The translations under genes were made by a program, and so were the position numbers. Below the pieces are notes generated by a model that was not told where the DNA came from, did not search any database, and saw only the letters and a list, made by a program, of their open reading frames with translations. From Bacteroidales bacterium 52_46 (lineage in GTDB: Bacteria; Bacteroidota; Bacteroidia; Bacteroidales; Muribaculaceae), in the NCBI GenBank assembly GCA_001915385.1, contig MNQK01000034.1:62001-126000 (forward strand): a DNA stretch of 64,000 nt, given 5' to 3'. This document shows, piece by piece, positions 52,046 to 61,366 of the stretch (its first letter is position 1; the number at the start of each line of letters is the position of its first letter).

Positions 52046-53221
52046 ATGATAGCACAAAATATAAATATGGGATATGCCTTCTCCCGTAATCCTATTGTTT
52101 TACGGGAGAATTTTCCGGGCGGGAGCAATTCGTCTCATATTCCTGGAAAATTCCGTATAGATGTTGGAGGGACGATAATTTTCGAGGGGCGATTTACTTC
52201 CCCCCTCAATGTTGATATTGCTGATATCGCAGATTCAGTTATACCATATCTCCCGGAACCACCCGTTGAAAATGAAAGTCCCGTCATTCTGATTGAGGAC
52301 GAAAGTCTTATTCCTGAGCACAGGTTATACGCCACCTTTGAATTAGGCGAAAATGAATCTACGTATTCATGCATTGTTTTACCCGGGGGCATATCGCGAC
52401 AAAATTACAGAGTTCTTGCAAACCTTGGAAAAGATGTCTTTCAATCTCGCTTTTTCAATTACGGCAATAATTTTTTCATGACTACCCGCACCTCATCATG
52501 GAAGATTATCATAAAGGAACGGGAACTGTATCCACTCTATTTTATGGCCTATGCCCCGGGTGACATGCTGACCGTCGTTGAAAAAGCAACGGGAATTACC
52601 TATAACAACAACAGCTTTGAGGGCGTGGCGGCACTTGATGTCGCAGCACTGCGTAAATACTTCATCAAGGAGCACAACATCCTGCCGTCGGTATTCGATG
52701 TATTCTATAATTCAACGTTTTCATGCCGGATTGTCGTTGAACAGAGTATGCCGGCCAAGAACTGCTACCGGTTGAAATTCCGCAATTCACTCGGAGTATT
52801 TGAAGTTATTGAACTTACAGGGTCAATGTCGGTAACACCTGATTATCCTGATGCAGAGGAAGCCCAATTCAAACGCTACGATAATATTACGGGTGAATAC
52901 CTCATCGACCGTGAAAGAGCGGCACGTCACCAGTCCGTAACTGTAGTATCAGGAATTAAACGCCACGACGAAGTTCAGTTTCTTATGGACATGCTTGGAA
53001 GCGAAGATGTATATCTGCTCGACTTTTCCCCCTTACCCGTTAAAGTTATTCCGTCTATTGAAGATTTTACATACAGCCCGCGGCCCGATAGACCGCAATC
53101 ATTTACCATAAAACTCGAATTTTCTTCATCTGAGGTAAATATCATGCAGGACATCGTCGACGGTAACGATGGCCATAAACCCCGTGTATTCTCAAACAAA
53201 TTCACAAAACAATTCAATTAA
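52046..53221 (+). CDS. Tail/baseplate protein
   Basis: A 391-aa beta-rich protein taken from ATG 52046 (MIAQNINMGYAFSRNP); a TTG at 52040 would add two residues and overlap the previous stop. YRLKFRNSLGVFEVIELTG and a SFTIKLEFSSSEV end suggest a tail-structural beta fold. No enzymatic motif. It precedes the fibre gene. Confidence 0.6.
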   Translation: MIAQNINMGYAFSRNPIVLRENFPGGSNSSHIPGKFRIDVGGTIIFEGRFTSPLNVDIADIADSVIPYLPEPPVENESPVILIEDESLIPEHRLYATFELGENESTYSCIVLPGGISRQNYRVLANLGKDVFQSRFFNYGNNFFMTTRTSSWKIIIKERELYPLYFMAYAPGDMLTVVEKATGITYNNNSFEGVAALDVAALRKYFIKEHNILPSVFDVFYNSTFSCRIVVEQSMPAKNCYRLKFRNSLGVFEVIELTGSMSVTPDYPDAEEAQFKRYDNITGEYLIDRERAARHQSVTVVSGIKRHDEVQFLMDMLGSEDVYLLDFSPLPVKVIPSIEDFTYSPRPDRPQSFTIKLEFSSSEVNIMQDIVDGNDGHKPRVFSNKFTKQFN

Positions 53222-53231
53222 TTACAGCACA

Positions 53232-56147
53232 ATGGCAGACAGTATAACACAAGCATTCATTGATAATCTGATAACGTTTATAGCGGATGCGGAAACCCCG
53301 GAAAGTGTAACGAATGAAATTGTCGCACGGATATTTGATTTCCTGAACAAAAGATATAAGGCGCTCAGTACAATACCGGCGAAAATTGATACTGAAATTT
53401 CTGAACGTACCGCTGCCGATAATGCTATCCAACAAACTATTCAGATCATACAGGATACCCTGCAACAAGTAAAGGATACGGTAACAGCGGCTAAGAATAA
53501 AGCCGAATCAAATGAGGATGCAATCAATACCATTTTAGGAAAGAATGCCACTACAGCAATTGAGAGTTTCAATGAAGTCATAGCATTCCTCGGTGGCATT
53601 AAAGACGACGAGAGTCTGATAAATCTCCTTTCTGAACTTAAAGATGCAGACAATAATAATTCGGCCGATATAACCGCAGTCAGTGAGCAGCTGGACTTAG
53701 CCAAGGAAGAACTGGAAAATTCAATCGGCGAAGTCGCAGATGATGTCACCAATGTCGCCAACGACCTGTCGGCATACAAGGCCGACACCGGTATCTATCC
53801 GTTTGCCGGCACGATTCCGAAAGCCGAACACGTGTCGCAGAAGGAGGCCGGCTCCGTATGGTATGCCGCGCAGGAGGGTTATTTCGTGACACACACGGGC
53901 GGCACTCCGTCCCACAGCCTGCCGCATAACAGTCACAATGACGTGGGCGGCGAGCCTCTTGCCCGTCAGGACTTAGTGTACCGCTGCGGCACCACGTTCT
54001 ACCGCCATGACGACAGCGGCCTCGTGGAGCTGGAAAGTTCCGTGCTGCGCGCCTACATCACTTCCGTAAAGAACGGCGCCAAAAATGAGCTGTTCGACCT
54101 CGAGGAACGGTTACCCGTATTCAGATTCGATTTCATGGTGCAGTCTCTTTCCGATATAGACCCGGGCGAGGGCATAGGTACAATCTGGTATGTCAATGAT
54201 GAAAAAAGTTTCCTTTTAGTGGAAGAAATGGGTATCACAGACTGTAATCATCTCAATAACTGGAATACAAAGCCACCACACCATGCCCGGCGAGACGCGA
54301 TTTTCTACTGCACCGGCGACCTGTACCGCTTCGACGGTGAATCCCTCGTCGACTGGGAGCCGTGGAAGCTGCGCGACGATGTCGACGACCTCAATACGGC
54401 GCTTACCGAGACGGCTAATACTCTAAATACAAGGATTGACAGCCATACGACAGAAACCGGTATCTATCCGTTTGACGGTACGGTGGCAACCGTCGACGAC
54501 ATCGATACCGCCACCGCCACCGCCGTAGCCGGCTCCGTATGGTTTCTCAAAGATGACGGTTATTTCGTCAAAATCACTGATGATGGAACGGACAGCAATA
54601 TACCGCATAACGGTCCGCGCAAGGAGCATGTTCCTGTCAAGGCCAAAGGCAATGTGCTGTTCCGACTTGGTTCGCAGCTCTATCGCTTCGACGGAACGCG
54701 GCTGGTAGAGGCAGCGATGCCTGCACTTGTGATGACTACGTGGTCACAGCTGAAGATGTTGCGTGACAAATCCGAACTGATACCGGGAATGTGGTACAGG
54801 ATAACGGATTACACATGCACAACGACTCAGGAGGATACGCGGTCGATGCACAATGATTTTGACATAGATGTACTTGCACTATCGGAAAACGTCCTGTCTG
54901 AGGAATGCCACGCTATACAACGCGATGGTGACACATATTTTAACGGTTGTCATTTAGAGGCATGGAAAGTATGGTATTGCCTCGACAATGACCCGCATCG
55001 TTTTCTTTGGGCTGATACTGAAGAAGGAAAGGGTGTGATATATAGATTGATTGACGAGCGGAATAATGACTGTCCGTATGACTTTAAGAGCATACAGTTC
55101 AAACGATATTATTACGAAAATCAAGATTTGGATATTGTTGGATTTTTTGGAATTGACCCTAATGATGGATTAGTACCTTCTGCCGGGCATTTTGAATGGC
55201 TATATACTTTTTCAGCGCCGCAAATTGATTTGCCTTCAAATTATGAAGAGATGTTATCTTTTGGCAATATTGGTGGATATATAAGAGATTGTTTCCCCGA
55301 TTGGATAAGTGACATCAAAGATGACGCCTCTATTAAACAAATAGCGCTCCCAGGTAGTCAAGGATTTGTTACAAAATGCTCTGAAAATATAATTAAGCCC
55401 TATTTACGCGCAGTTATTTTCGATGGAGAATATTATAATGTCAGATGCTTGAATAATATAACATTTGAAGGAAATTATATTATTAATAAAACAGATGAAA
55501 ATGAGGGTGGATATTCTGGTGGTATTTCATTGGAAAGTGCATACTGTGTGAATATTTCCAATGATTGTCATGATAATTCTTTTGGTTGTAATATATCTCG
55601 CGTGAATATTGGCAGTGGTTCATACTGGAATATTTTCGGGAATAACAATAATAGTATTATCTTAAAGAACAATTGCTATTCTAATGTAATTAATTTATGT
55701 AATAGCATTTATTTTCAAGATGGATGTTCTAATAATAACCTGGTTTATAACAAATTTATTAATTTGGATTACGAATGTTATAATAATGAAATTTCAAATT
55801 CCACTTTTATAAAATTGCAACAATTCTGCAATAATAATAAAATAAACGGAAACCATATTGCAATGGGTACATACTGCCGTTCTAATGAAATAAGTGGGGA
55901 TAATATTGAATTTGGTGGAGATTGTGCACGCATTGAAATAAATAGTAAAATTAGCGATTGTATGTTAGGTACAGGCTGCCATAACCTTATATTGAAAAGT
56001 ACTGCCGCTTCACGATATATTAAAGTTCTTCCAGGCACAGGTACCACAAAAGAAACAACAGTAAATTTAAATTATGCGTATTACGGTTGCACAATAGTTG
56101 GATTCAACAAATCAAACCAACTTACAATAAAACAATGGGGTGATTAA
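53232..56147 (+). CDS. Tail fibre / receptor-binding protein
   Basis: A 971-aa protein from ATG 53232 (MADSITQAFIDNL). It has an N-terminal coiled coil (about 40-175), two copies of a TGIYPF...GSVW...GYFV...LYRFDG-type module (near 180-275 and 410-490) with a variant between them, and then an LEAWKVWYCLDNDP-type domain. From about residue 610 the DNA turns AT-rich, and residues 735-925 form a solenoid with repeated N-x-I and NN steps, likely a beta-helix tip. The C-terminal part is the probable host-binding module. Confidence 0.8.
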   Translation: MADSITQAFIDNLITFIADAETPESVTNEIVARIFDFLNKRYKALSTIPAKIDTEISERTAADNAIQQTIQIIQDTLQQVKDTVTAAKNKAESNEDAINTILGKNATTAIESFNEVIAFLGGIKDDESLINLLSELKDADNNNSADITAVSEQLDLAKEELENSIGEVADDVTNVANDLSAYKADTGIYPFAGTIPKAEHVSQKEAGSVWYAAQEGYFVTHTGGTPSHSLPHNSHNDVGGEPLARQDLVYRCGTTFYRHDDSGLVELESSVLRAYITSVKNGAKNELFDLEERLPVFRFDFMVQSLSDIDPGEGIGTIWYVNDEKSFLLVEEMGITDCNHLNNWNTKPPHHARRDAIFYCTGDLYRFDGESLVDWEPWKLRDDVDDLNTALTETANTLNTRIDSHTTETGIYPFDGTVATVDDIDTATATAVAGSVWFLKDDGYFVKITDDGTDSNIPHNGPRKEHVPVKAKGNVLFRLGSQLYRFDGTRLVEAAMPALVMTTWSQLKMLRDKSELIPGMWYRITDYTCTTTQEDTRSMHNDFDIDVLALSENVLSEECHAIQRDGDTYFNGCHLEAWKVWYCLDNDPHRFLWADTEEGKGVIYRLIDERNNDCPYDFKSIQFKRYYYENQDLDIVGFFGIDPNDGLVPSAGHFEWLYTFSAPQIDLPSNYEEMLSFGNIGGYIRDCFPDWISDIKDDASIKQIALPGSQGFVTKCSENIIKPYLRAVIFDGEYYNVRCLNNITFEGNYIINKTDENEGGYSGGISLESAYCVNISNDCHDNSFGCNISRVNIGSGSYWNIFGNNNNSIILKNNCYSNVINLCNSIYFQDGCSNNNLVYNKFINLDYECYNNEISNSTFIKLQQFCNNNKINGNHIAMGTYCRSNEISGDNIEFGGDCARIEINSKISDCMLGTGCHNLILKSTAASRYIKVLPGTGTTKETTVNLNYAYYGCTIVGFNKSNQLTIKQWGD

Positions 56148-56171
56148 TTAATTATCAAAATTTCAAATCAC

Positions 56172-56621
56172 ATGGATAATAAGCCGATAATAATAGGTTC
56201 AAGGGCATTTTTTGACGGAATAGAAGGATTTAATCCGAAAGATACTGACGTTATGATAATTGTAGAACGCGGTAACGGTTATGAGTATATGCGCCAGATG
56301 TCGACGCCGTCAAAGTGTGAATTTTCAGTAGTACGACGTCCTGTGGCTGAACATATCGAATGGAGTCTTAACGGGAAATGCCCTGCGATGAGCATAGGTA
56401 AATTTCTTGTACCCGAGGCTGCAGAGGCGTTGGGATTTACTTTCGATATGCTGCCACAGATAAAGGGCGCAATCGATAAACTGGATAAAAAACACGCCTA
56501 CGAGCGCATCATATATAAAGCATACCTTGCAAATGGACAGATGGAGATGACAGATGCGCAGCGGCACCAAGCCTACGAAAGTTATATAAGTGCCCGGACC
56601 CCGTCCGACAGAAACGGATGA
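56172..56621 (+). CDS. Nucleotidyltransferase-fold-like protein
   Basis: A 149-aa protein whose start matches a minimal nucleotidyltransferase pattern: G9-S10, then 13 residues, then D24-T-D26 followed by hydrophobics (VMIIVE). The rest is helical (PQIKGAIDKLDKKHAYERII). It is the last late gene, 24 nt after the fibre gene. It may modify nucleic acid, a host protein or nothing; no third acidic residue could be fixed with confidence. Confidence 0.5.
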   Translation: MDNKPIIIGSRAFFDGIEGFNPKDTDVMIIVERGNGYEYMRQMSTPSKCEFSVVRRPVAEHIEWSLNGKCPAMSIGKFLVPEAAEALGFTFDMLPQIKGAIDKLDKKHAYERIIYKAYLANGQMEMTDAQRHQAYESYISARTPSDRNG

Positions 56622-56668
56622 GACTGAAACGCAGACAGACTCGCTGCAGCAGCGTTTAAATTTGCGAA

Positions 56669-57823
56669 TCATAACATCCCGTTAAAAGCAGCCACTCCGG
56701 CAACCCGTTTATCTTTCATTATATGGGCATAAATCATAGTTGTATTAATTTGTGTGTGTCCTAATAACTTTGAAAGTGTCCCAATGTCACCATTGTTCTT
56801 TTTGTAATACAGTGTTGCGAAAGTATGTCTGGCAGCTTTCGCACTTACAGGCTTATCAATACCGACTTTTTTGCATATCCTTTTTATTACTCGATTGAAA
56901 GATTGGTCAGTTGGTAAGTTCCGGAATAAATTGCCTCGATTCCTCCCGGCTCGATAATAATCGACAAGTATTGCCGAAGGTTCTGACAGAGGCATATTCA
57001 CCCGGATATGAGTCTTTATTCGACAATAGTGTATTTCTTCGCCTCTTATCTGCTCTATCTGCAAAATTCGTGCGTCGGAAATATGCATGCCTGTAAATGT
57101 CATAAATAGGAAGAATCGAAGTACATCCTGCTCGTTATCCGGAAGATTGTCTGACTGATATAGCGTAATAAGTTCGTGAAGTTCTTCTTCTGTAAGGTAA
57201 ACTACGGAAGGATCCGGGGTTGGTAATTTATATACCTCAAAAGGGTTATTCTTTGCTTTTCCGGCTCTCATTGCTGCATAATAGTGCATTCTTATAATGC
57301 AGATATTCTTATTTATAGTTCCCGGATTATTGTTATGAACACGACGTAAATATGCTGCATATACCTGAAGCCATTCCGGAGTAATCTCATTTATCTGAAG
57401 TGCACAATTGTAACTTTCAAGTTTTTTGAGTGCCGAGATATGATGCCGTATTGTTTGAGGCTGGAGCGCGGATCTGAGTTCTTCAAGATGTCTGCGGGCA
57501 TACTCAATGAAATTCATTGTATCTCCTGGCCGATGATACAAAGCCAAAAAACTGTCTTTAGTTAAATTTTCTCCCGTAAGCCTTGCCCGCACAAGAATAT
57601 CGGAAATTTTTGCTTTTGTATTGGAAATAATGAGGTTCTTATCTTTAACTTCCTGCCCTCGTCCCTTGATTCGTTCGCATGTTGAATCCCATTCGTCAGA
57701 TGTTACCGCAATGTCAAGAGGTATACGAATTTTGATCCGTTCAATGTTAAGAACAGCATAAAGAACCGCTCTCCCATCGGCGCGTTCACTTTCATTACGC
57801 CGTTTAATTGTTACTTTCGCCAT
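56669..57823 (-). CDS. int: Phage tyrosine integrase
   Basis: A 384-aa site-specific recombinase. The N-terminal part has an arm-binding domain, then a SAM-like core-binding domain (about 110-200), then the catalytic domain. Box II is KAARHTFATL (K/R-H), LLGHTQINTTMIYAHI carries the late His and the catalytic Tyr. The first catalytic Arg position in FTGMHISDARIL is His, a variant seen in some Bacteroides element integrases. It lies next to attR at the tRNA end and is transcribed leftward, away from the tRNA. Confidence 0.92.
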   Translation of the reverse strand: MAKVTIKRRNESERADGRAVLYAVLNIERIKIRIPLDIAVTSDEWDSTCERIKGRGQEVKDKNLIISNTKAKISDILVRARLTGENLTKDSFLALYHRPGDTMNFIEYARRHLEELRSALQPQTIRHHISALKKLESYNCALQINEITPEWLQVYAAYLRRVHNNNPGTINKNICIIRMHYYAAMRAGKAKNNPFEVYKLPTPDPSVVYLTEEELHELITLYQSDNLPDNEQDVLRFFLFMTFTGMHISDARILQIEQIRGEEIHYCRIKTHIRVNMPLSEPSAILVDYYRAGRNRGNLFRNLPTDQSFNRVIKRICKKVGIDKPVSAKAARHTFATLYYKKNNGDIGTLSKLLGHTQINTTMIYAHIMKDKRVAGVAAFNGML

Positions 57824-57828
57824 ACTAG

Positions 57829-57894
57829 TGTGCCAACTTATGTGCCGACTTTTGTTGTAAGTGCCTGATATTGCGCCTACAACTGTGCCGACAT
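57829..57894. repeat. Integrase arm-type site candidates, right
   Basis: TGTGCCAAC (57830-57838), TGTGCCGAC (57841-57849) and TGTGCCGACAT (57884-57894) repeat the motif seen twice at the left end. They lie between the integrase start and attR and overlap its promoter region. Confidence 0.6.
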
Positions 57895-57953
57895 AATTAA
57901 AAATTGACTACTAACGGGGCGTGTGTATTCCGCTGATAATCTGTTAATTAAAC

Positions 57954-57998
57954 AAGCCCGACAAATTGTCGGGCTTGTTTTTGAGGTTCCTAGCAGAA
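57954..57998. other. attR: right prophage attachment repeat
   Basis: Second copy of the 45-nt att repeat (one mismatch with attL). It covers the tRNA-Cys terminator (57956-57974) and 15 nt of the tRNA 3' end (57984-57998). Integration thus rebuilds the tRNA. Confidence 0.93.
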
Positions 57999-58054
57999 TC
58001 GAACTGCTGTAAACGGTTTTGCAGACCGGTGCCTAACCACTCGGCCAAGGAACC
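57984..58054 (-). tRNA. tRNA-Cys (GCA)
   Basis: A 71-nt tRNA on the minus strand: acceptor GGTTCCT/AGGAACC with discriminator U, as expected for tRNA-Cys; D-arm GGCCGAGTGGTTAGGC; anticodon loop CTGCAAA giving GCA; T-loop GTTCGATTC. No encoded CCA. It is the integration target, and a terminator hairpin follows in the att repeat. 58055-58162 holds no gene. Confidence 0.95.
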
Positions 58055-58162
58055 TTGCTTTTGGGTTTTGCACTGCAAAGTTAATAATTTTGTTTTAATC
58101 CACCAACTTTTTGGAGCAATTTTGTGCGCATTTTTTTCGAGGACGAGTTATTGCGGTACAAA

Positions 58163-59122
58163 TCAGTGCCTTTTAAATATATTAAACGGCAGACGTGGGA
58201 ACATCTTACGTACGCGCAACAGCACTGTCGTAACATGCGAGCCGGCTATCACGGTAGTAACTGCGGCCACGATAAGTATCAGTCCGAGAAAATCCCGCGA
58301 GGTTATACCCTGCCCGAGTATAGTGACGCCGAAAAATATGGCTGAGGCAGGCTCGAGGGCACCGAGTATGGCGGTAGGCATCGGGCCTATAATCTGTATC
58401 GCCCGTGTGGTGCAAATGAACGAGATTGCTGTCGGGAATACGGCAAGACCGATAAGATTGCCCCAGTGGTACCATACCTTTGGCGTAGTCAGCTCAACTC
58501 CGGCAGCAAGACGTCCGACAAACAGCAACGTGCCGAACAGAAGCATGAAGAATGTAAGCGGCAGTATCGGTATCCCGGCCATGCGGCGATGGTTGATGCC
58601 TACAAGATATATGGCGTAGGACAGCGCGGAAATTACGACAAATATCGTACCCATAGTGTCAAGTGTAGCTCCGTCGGGGCCCTTGTAGAGCAGTGCGATA
58701 CCCACGAGCGAGACTATTATACAGCATATAAGGCGCGCCGAAATCCTTTCCTTGAAAAATATCACCATTATCAGCGCCACTATTATGGGATATATGAAAA
58801 GCAGTGTCGATGCAATGCCGGCGTTCATATATTTGTAGCTCAGAAACAGAGTCAGCGACGACAATGCCATGAGCAGTCCTAATATGATTGACGGTACGAC
58901 GGCATAACGCGGTATCGCAAGTCGGCGGCCGCGCATTATCACCATGGCTGCGATAATCGGCAATGCCATGATATACCGGAAAAATACCACGCTATCGGGA
59001 TTCATTCCGTCATTTTCATACAGCGGTACCGCGAACAACGGGTTCATGCCGTATGTTATTTCCGCTATGGCTGCTATAAGGTAGCCTTTCCATAAACTGC
59101 TTCCCGATGAATTTTCCATCAT
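58163..59122 (-). CDS. EamA/DMT family transporter
   Basis: A 319-aa protein with ten predicted spans in two EamA halves (about residues 10-140 and 165-305). EPASAIFFGVTILGQGIT near the end is a typical DMT-family motif. Substrate unknown (amino acid or metabolite efflux). Its start overlaps the stop of the small Cys-rich gene (ATGA). Confidence 0.87.
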   Translation of the reverse strand: MMENSSGSSLWKGYLIAAIAEITYGMNPLFAVPLYENDGMNPDSVVFFRYIMALPIIAAMVIMRGRRLAIPRYAVVPSIILGLLMALSSLTLFLSYKYMNAGIASTLLFIYPIIVALIMVIFFKERISARLICCIIVSLVGIALLYKGPDGATLDTMGTIFVVISALSYAIYLVGINHRRMAGIPILPLTFFMLLFGTLLFVGRLAAGVELTTPKVWYHWGNLIGLAVFPTAISFICTTRAIQIIGPMPTAILGALEPASAIFFGVTILGQGITSRDFLGLILIVAAVTTVIAGSHVTTVLLRVRKMFPRLPFNIFKRH

Positions 59123-59316
59123 TGTTTCTGTTGTTTTTCGCGGTCCTTGCCCGCATTATCGTTTCTGTCACAGCAATCGTCTTTTTTGCAAAGGCCGTTA
59201 AGTCCGCATCCGGAGCATCCTTCCTGGCCACCTTTGCGCGTCATCTTTCTTACCAAGTAGATTGCCACTGCTATCAGCACGGCAACAACTGCTCCCCACT
59301 GTAACAAATCGTCCAT
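59119..59316 (-). CDS. FeoB-associated Cys-rich membrane protein-like
   Basis: A 65-aa protein with one N-terminal span (about residues 6-23) and a Cys cluster (GCSGCGLNGLCKKDDCC), then a charged tail. The pattern matches FeoB-associated Cys-rich proteins, though no feoB is in the window. It is coupled to the EamA gene. Confidence 0.72.
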   Translation of the reverse strand: MDDLLQWGAVVAVLIAVAIYLVRKMTRKGGQEGCSGCGLNGLCKKDDCCDRNDNAGKDREKQQKQ

Positions 59317-59335
59317 CTTTTTGCCCGATTAATAC

Positions 59336-61366
59336 CTATTTCTGTAATTTCTCTATCATCTTTTTGAGTTTGGACGGCGTCAGGCTGTCGGGATATGCCT
59401 CGAACGGCAAACGCAGCGTGCAGCCTGCTTTATACTCGCTGCAGCCGAATGCCGTACGGCCTTTGATTATATGCCCTTTCTTGCAGTACGGACATGCTAC
59501 CTGCTCAAACGATGTAATCCTCGGTGCACGGGGCTTTGCCGGCTTTGTCGCTTTGGCTGCCGGCTTTTCGGCTTCCTGTTTCACCTCTATGCGCGACGAT
59601 GTGTTGTCGCTCAATACATTTATAACAATTTCCGAAATCTGTTGTTTCAGCTCATCGATAAATTCCGGTGCGGAATATTGCCGGCGTTCTATCCTGCGCA
59701 GCTTGTTCTCCCATATTCCGGTCAGTTTGGGACTTTTCAGCAACTCCTGGTTGATGGTCTCTATCAGCTGTATGCCGGCCGCTGTCGGGAGGATACTTTT
59801 GCGCTGTCGGCAGATATAGTGGCGCTTGAACAGCGTCTCTATGATGGCCGATCGTGTCGACGGGCGCCCTATGCCGTTCTCTTTCATAGCCTCGCGCAAC
59901 TCTTCGTCATCGACATTTTTTCCCGCCGACTCCATTGCGCGCAGCAGCGTTCCCTCGGTATATGGCTTTGGCGGCTGCGTGGCTTTTTTCTGGAGAAACG
60001 GTTCGTGTGGACCGCTCTCATTGAGGGTAAACTGTGGAAGTACCTGGCTGTCGTCGCCTTTGTCGGCATCCTCCTTTGCCGGAGTCAGCACTTTGCGCCA
60101 GCCTTCGTCGGTGATTACCTTGCCGGTGGCCCTGAATTCTATCTCACCGGCTTTGGCTGTCACGACAGTGGAGTCGAAACGGCAGTCGGGATAGAATGCC
60201 GCGATAAACCGGGTGGCAATCAGATGATAGAGCAAACGCTCGTTGCCTACGAGCGACGACGGTGACTGCCCCGTGGGGATGATGGCATGGTGGTCGGTGA
60301 CCTTGCTGTTGTCGAATATTTTTTTCGACTTGGTAATGGGCTGCGACAGCACCGGGGCGGTAAGGGGAGCGTATGGTGTCATCTGACGGAGTATGTCGGG
60401 AATTTTCGCGTGAATATCCTCCGACAGGTATGTGGTGTCAACACGCGGGTAAGTCGTCACTTTCTTTTCGTAGAGCGATTGTATGAGGCTGAGCGTCTCG
60501 TCGGCTGTCCACCCCCATTTTTTGTTGGTCTCGACCTGTAGCGATGTCAGGTCAAACAGTCGCGGCGCCGATTCGCGTCCCTGCTTCTGCTCTATGTCAG
60601 TGATGACAAGCTGACACGGACGTATGCTTTCAAGCACGGCGTTGGCGGCCTGTTCGTCCTTGTAGCGTCCGGTACGCGCATTGAATGTCGCTTCGCGGTA
60701 CACGGTCTTCAGTTCCCAGAAATCCTCCGACTTGAATGCCTCAATCTCTTTATGACGCTGCACTATAAGCGCAAGGGTCGGAGTCTGCACACGCCCGATT
60801 GACAGCACATTGCCGTTGCCCGAAGTATATTTAAGCGTGTAGAGCCGCGTCGCGTTCATGCCTAAAATCCAGTCGCCTATGGCACGCGACAATCCGGCAT
60901 GGTACAGCGGGTCGAAATCCGACTGCGGCCGCAGGTTCTTGAATCCTTCGCGTATGGCCTCGTCGGTCAGCGACGATATCCACAGACGTTTCACCGGGCA
61001 TTTGATTGACGCTTTCTGCATAACCCAGCGCTGTATCAGTTCTCCTTCCTGGCCGGCATCGCCGCAGTTTATCACCTCGTCGGCCTCCTTTATCAGTTCT
61101 TCTATTACCTTGAACTGCCGCTCGATGCTCTCCTGATGGATTACCTTTATGGAAAATTTCGGAGGAAGCATCGGCAGCTGGCCGAGCGACCACCGCTTCC
61201 ACAAGGGAGTGTAATCGGCCGGTTCCTTGAGCGTGCACAGATGTCCGTAGGTCCAGGTCACCTTATAGGTTTCGCCCTCATAATAACCGTCCCTGCGTAC
61301 AGTCGCACCGAGTATCGCGGCTATGTCTTTGGCTACGCTCGGTTTTTCCGTTATACAGACTATCAC
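59336..61366 (-). CDS. topB: DNA topoisomerase III
   Basis: A 676-aa type IA topoisomerase. TOPRIM domain at the N-terminus (ITEKPSVAKDIAAILGA; NCGDAGQEGE), active-site Tyr in YPRVDTTYLS (about residue 320), ENGIGRPSTRSAII, and a C-terminal zinc-ribbon CPYCKKGHII...GC. It decatenates DNA and relaxes negative supercoils. It is chromosomal, not phage, and overlaps the upstream secreted-protein gene by 4 nt. Confidence 0.95.
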   Translation of the reverse strand: MIVCITEKPSVAKDIAAILGATVRRDGYYEGETYKVTWTYGHLCTLKEPADYTPLWKRWSLGQLPMLPPKFSIKVIHQESIERQFKVIEELIKEADEVINCGDAGQEGELIQRWVMQKASIKCPVKRLWISSLTDEAIREGFKNLRPQSDFDPLYHAGLSRAIGDWILGMNATRLYTLKYTSGNGNVLSIGRVQTPTLALIVQRHKEIEAFKSEDFWELKTVYREATFNARTGRYKDEQAANAVLESIRPCQLVITDIEQKQGRESAPRLFDLTSLQVETNKKWGWTADETLSLIQSLYEKKVTTYPRVDTTYLSEDIHAKIPDILRQMTPYAPLTAPVLSQPITKSKKIFDNSKVTDHHAIIPTGQSPSSLVGNERLLYHLIATRFIAAFYPDCRFDSTVVTAKAGEIEFRATGKVITDEGWRKVLTPAKEDADKGDDSQVLPQFTLNESGPHEPFLQKKATQPPKPYTEGTLLRAMESAGKNVDDEELREAMKENGIGRPSTRSAIIETLFKRHYICRQRKSILPTAAGIQLIETINQELLKSPKLTGIWENKLRRIERRQYSAPEFIDELKQQISEIVINVLSDNTSSRIEVKQEAEKPAAKATKPAKPRAPRITSFEQVACPYCKKGHIIKGRTAFGCSEYKAGCTLRLPFEAYPDSLTPSKLKKMIEKLQK

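Larger units (their letters stand above)
13577..57998. mobile_element. Siphovirus-type prophage integrated in tRNA-Cys
   Basis: About 44.4 kb between matching att repeats. It contains integrase, repressor/Cro pair, primase-helicase, protease, capsid, terminase, portal, lysis genes, tape measure (1458 aa) and tail fibre, so it looks complete. The long tape measure with no sheath gene suggests a flexible long-tailed phage. No broken structural gene was seen. All genes run rightward except the repressor, a DUF5053 pair and the integrase. Tape-measure scaling would suggest a tail of roughly 200 nm (inference). Confidence 0.95.

Noticed and set aside
59336..61366. topB as part of a conjugative element
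   Set aside because: No tra or mob genes nearby; it lies with mazG and other host genes outside the prophage boundaries.
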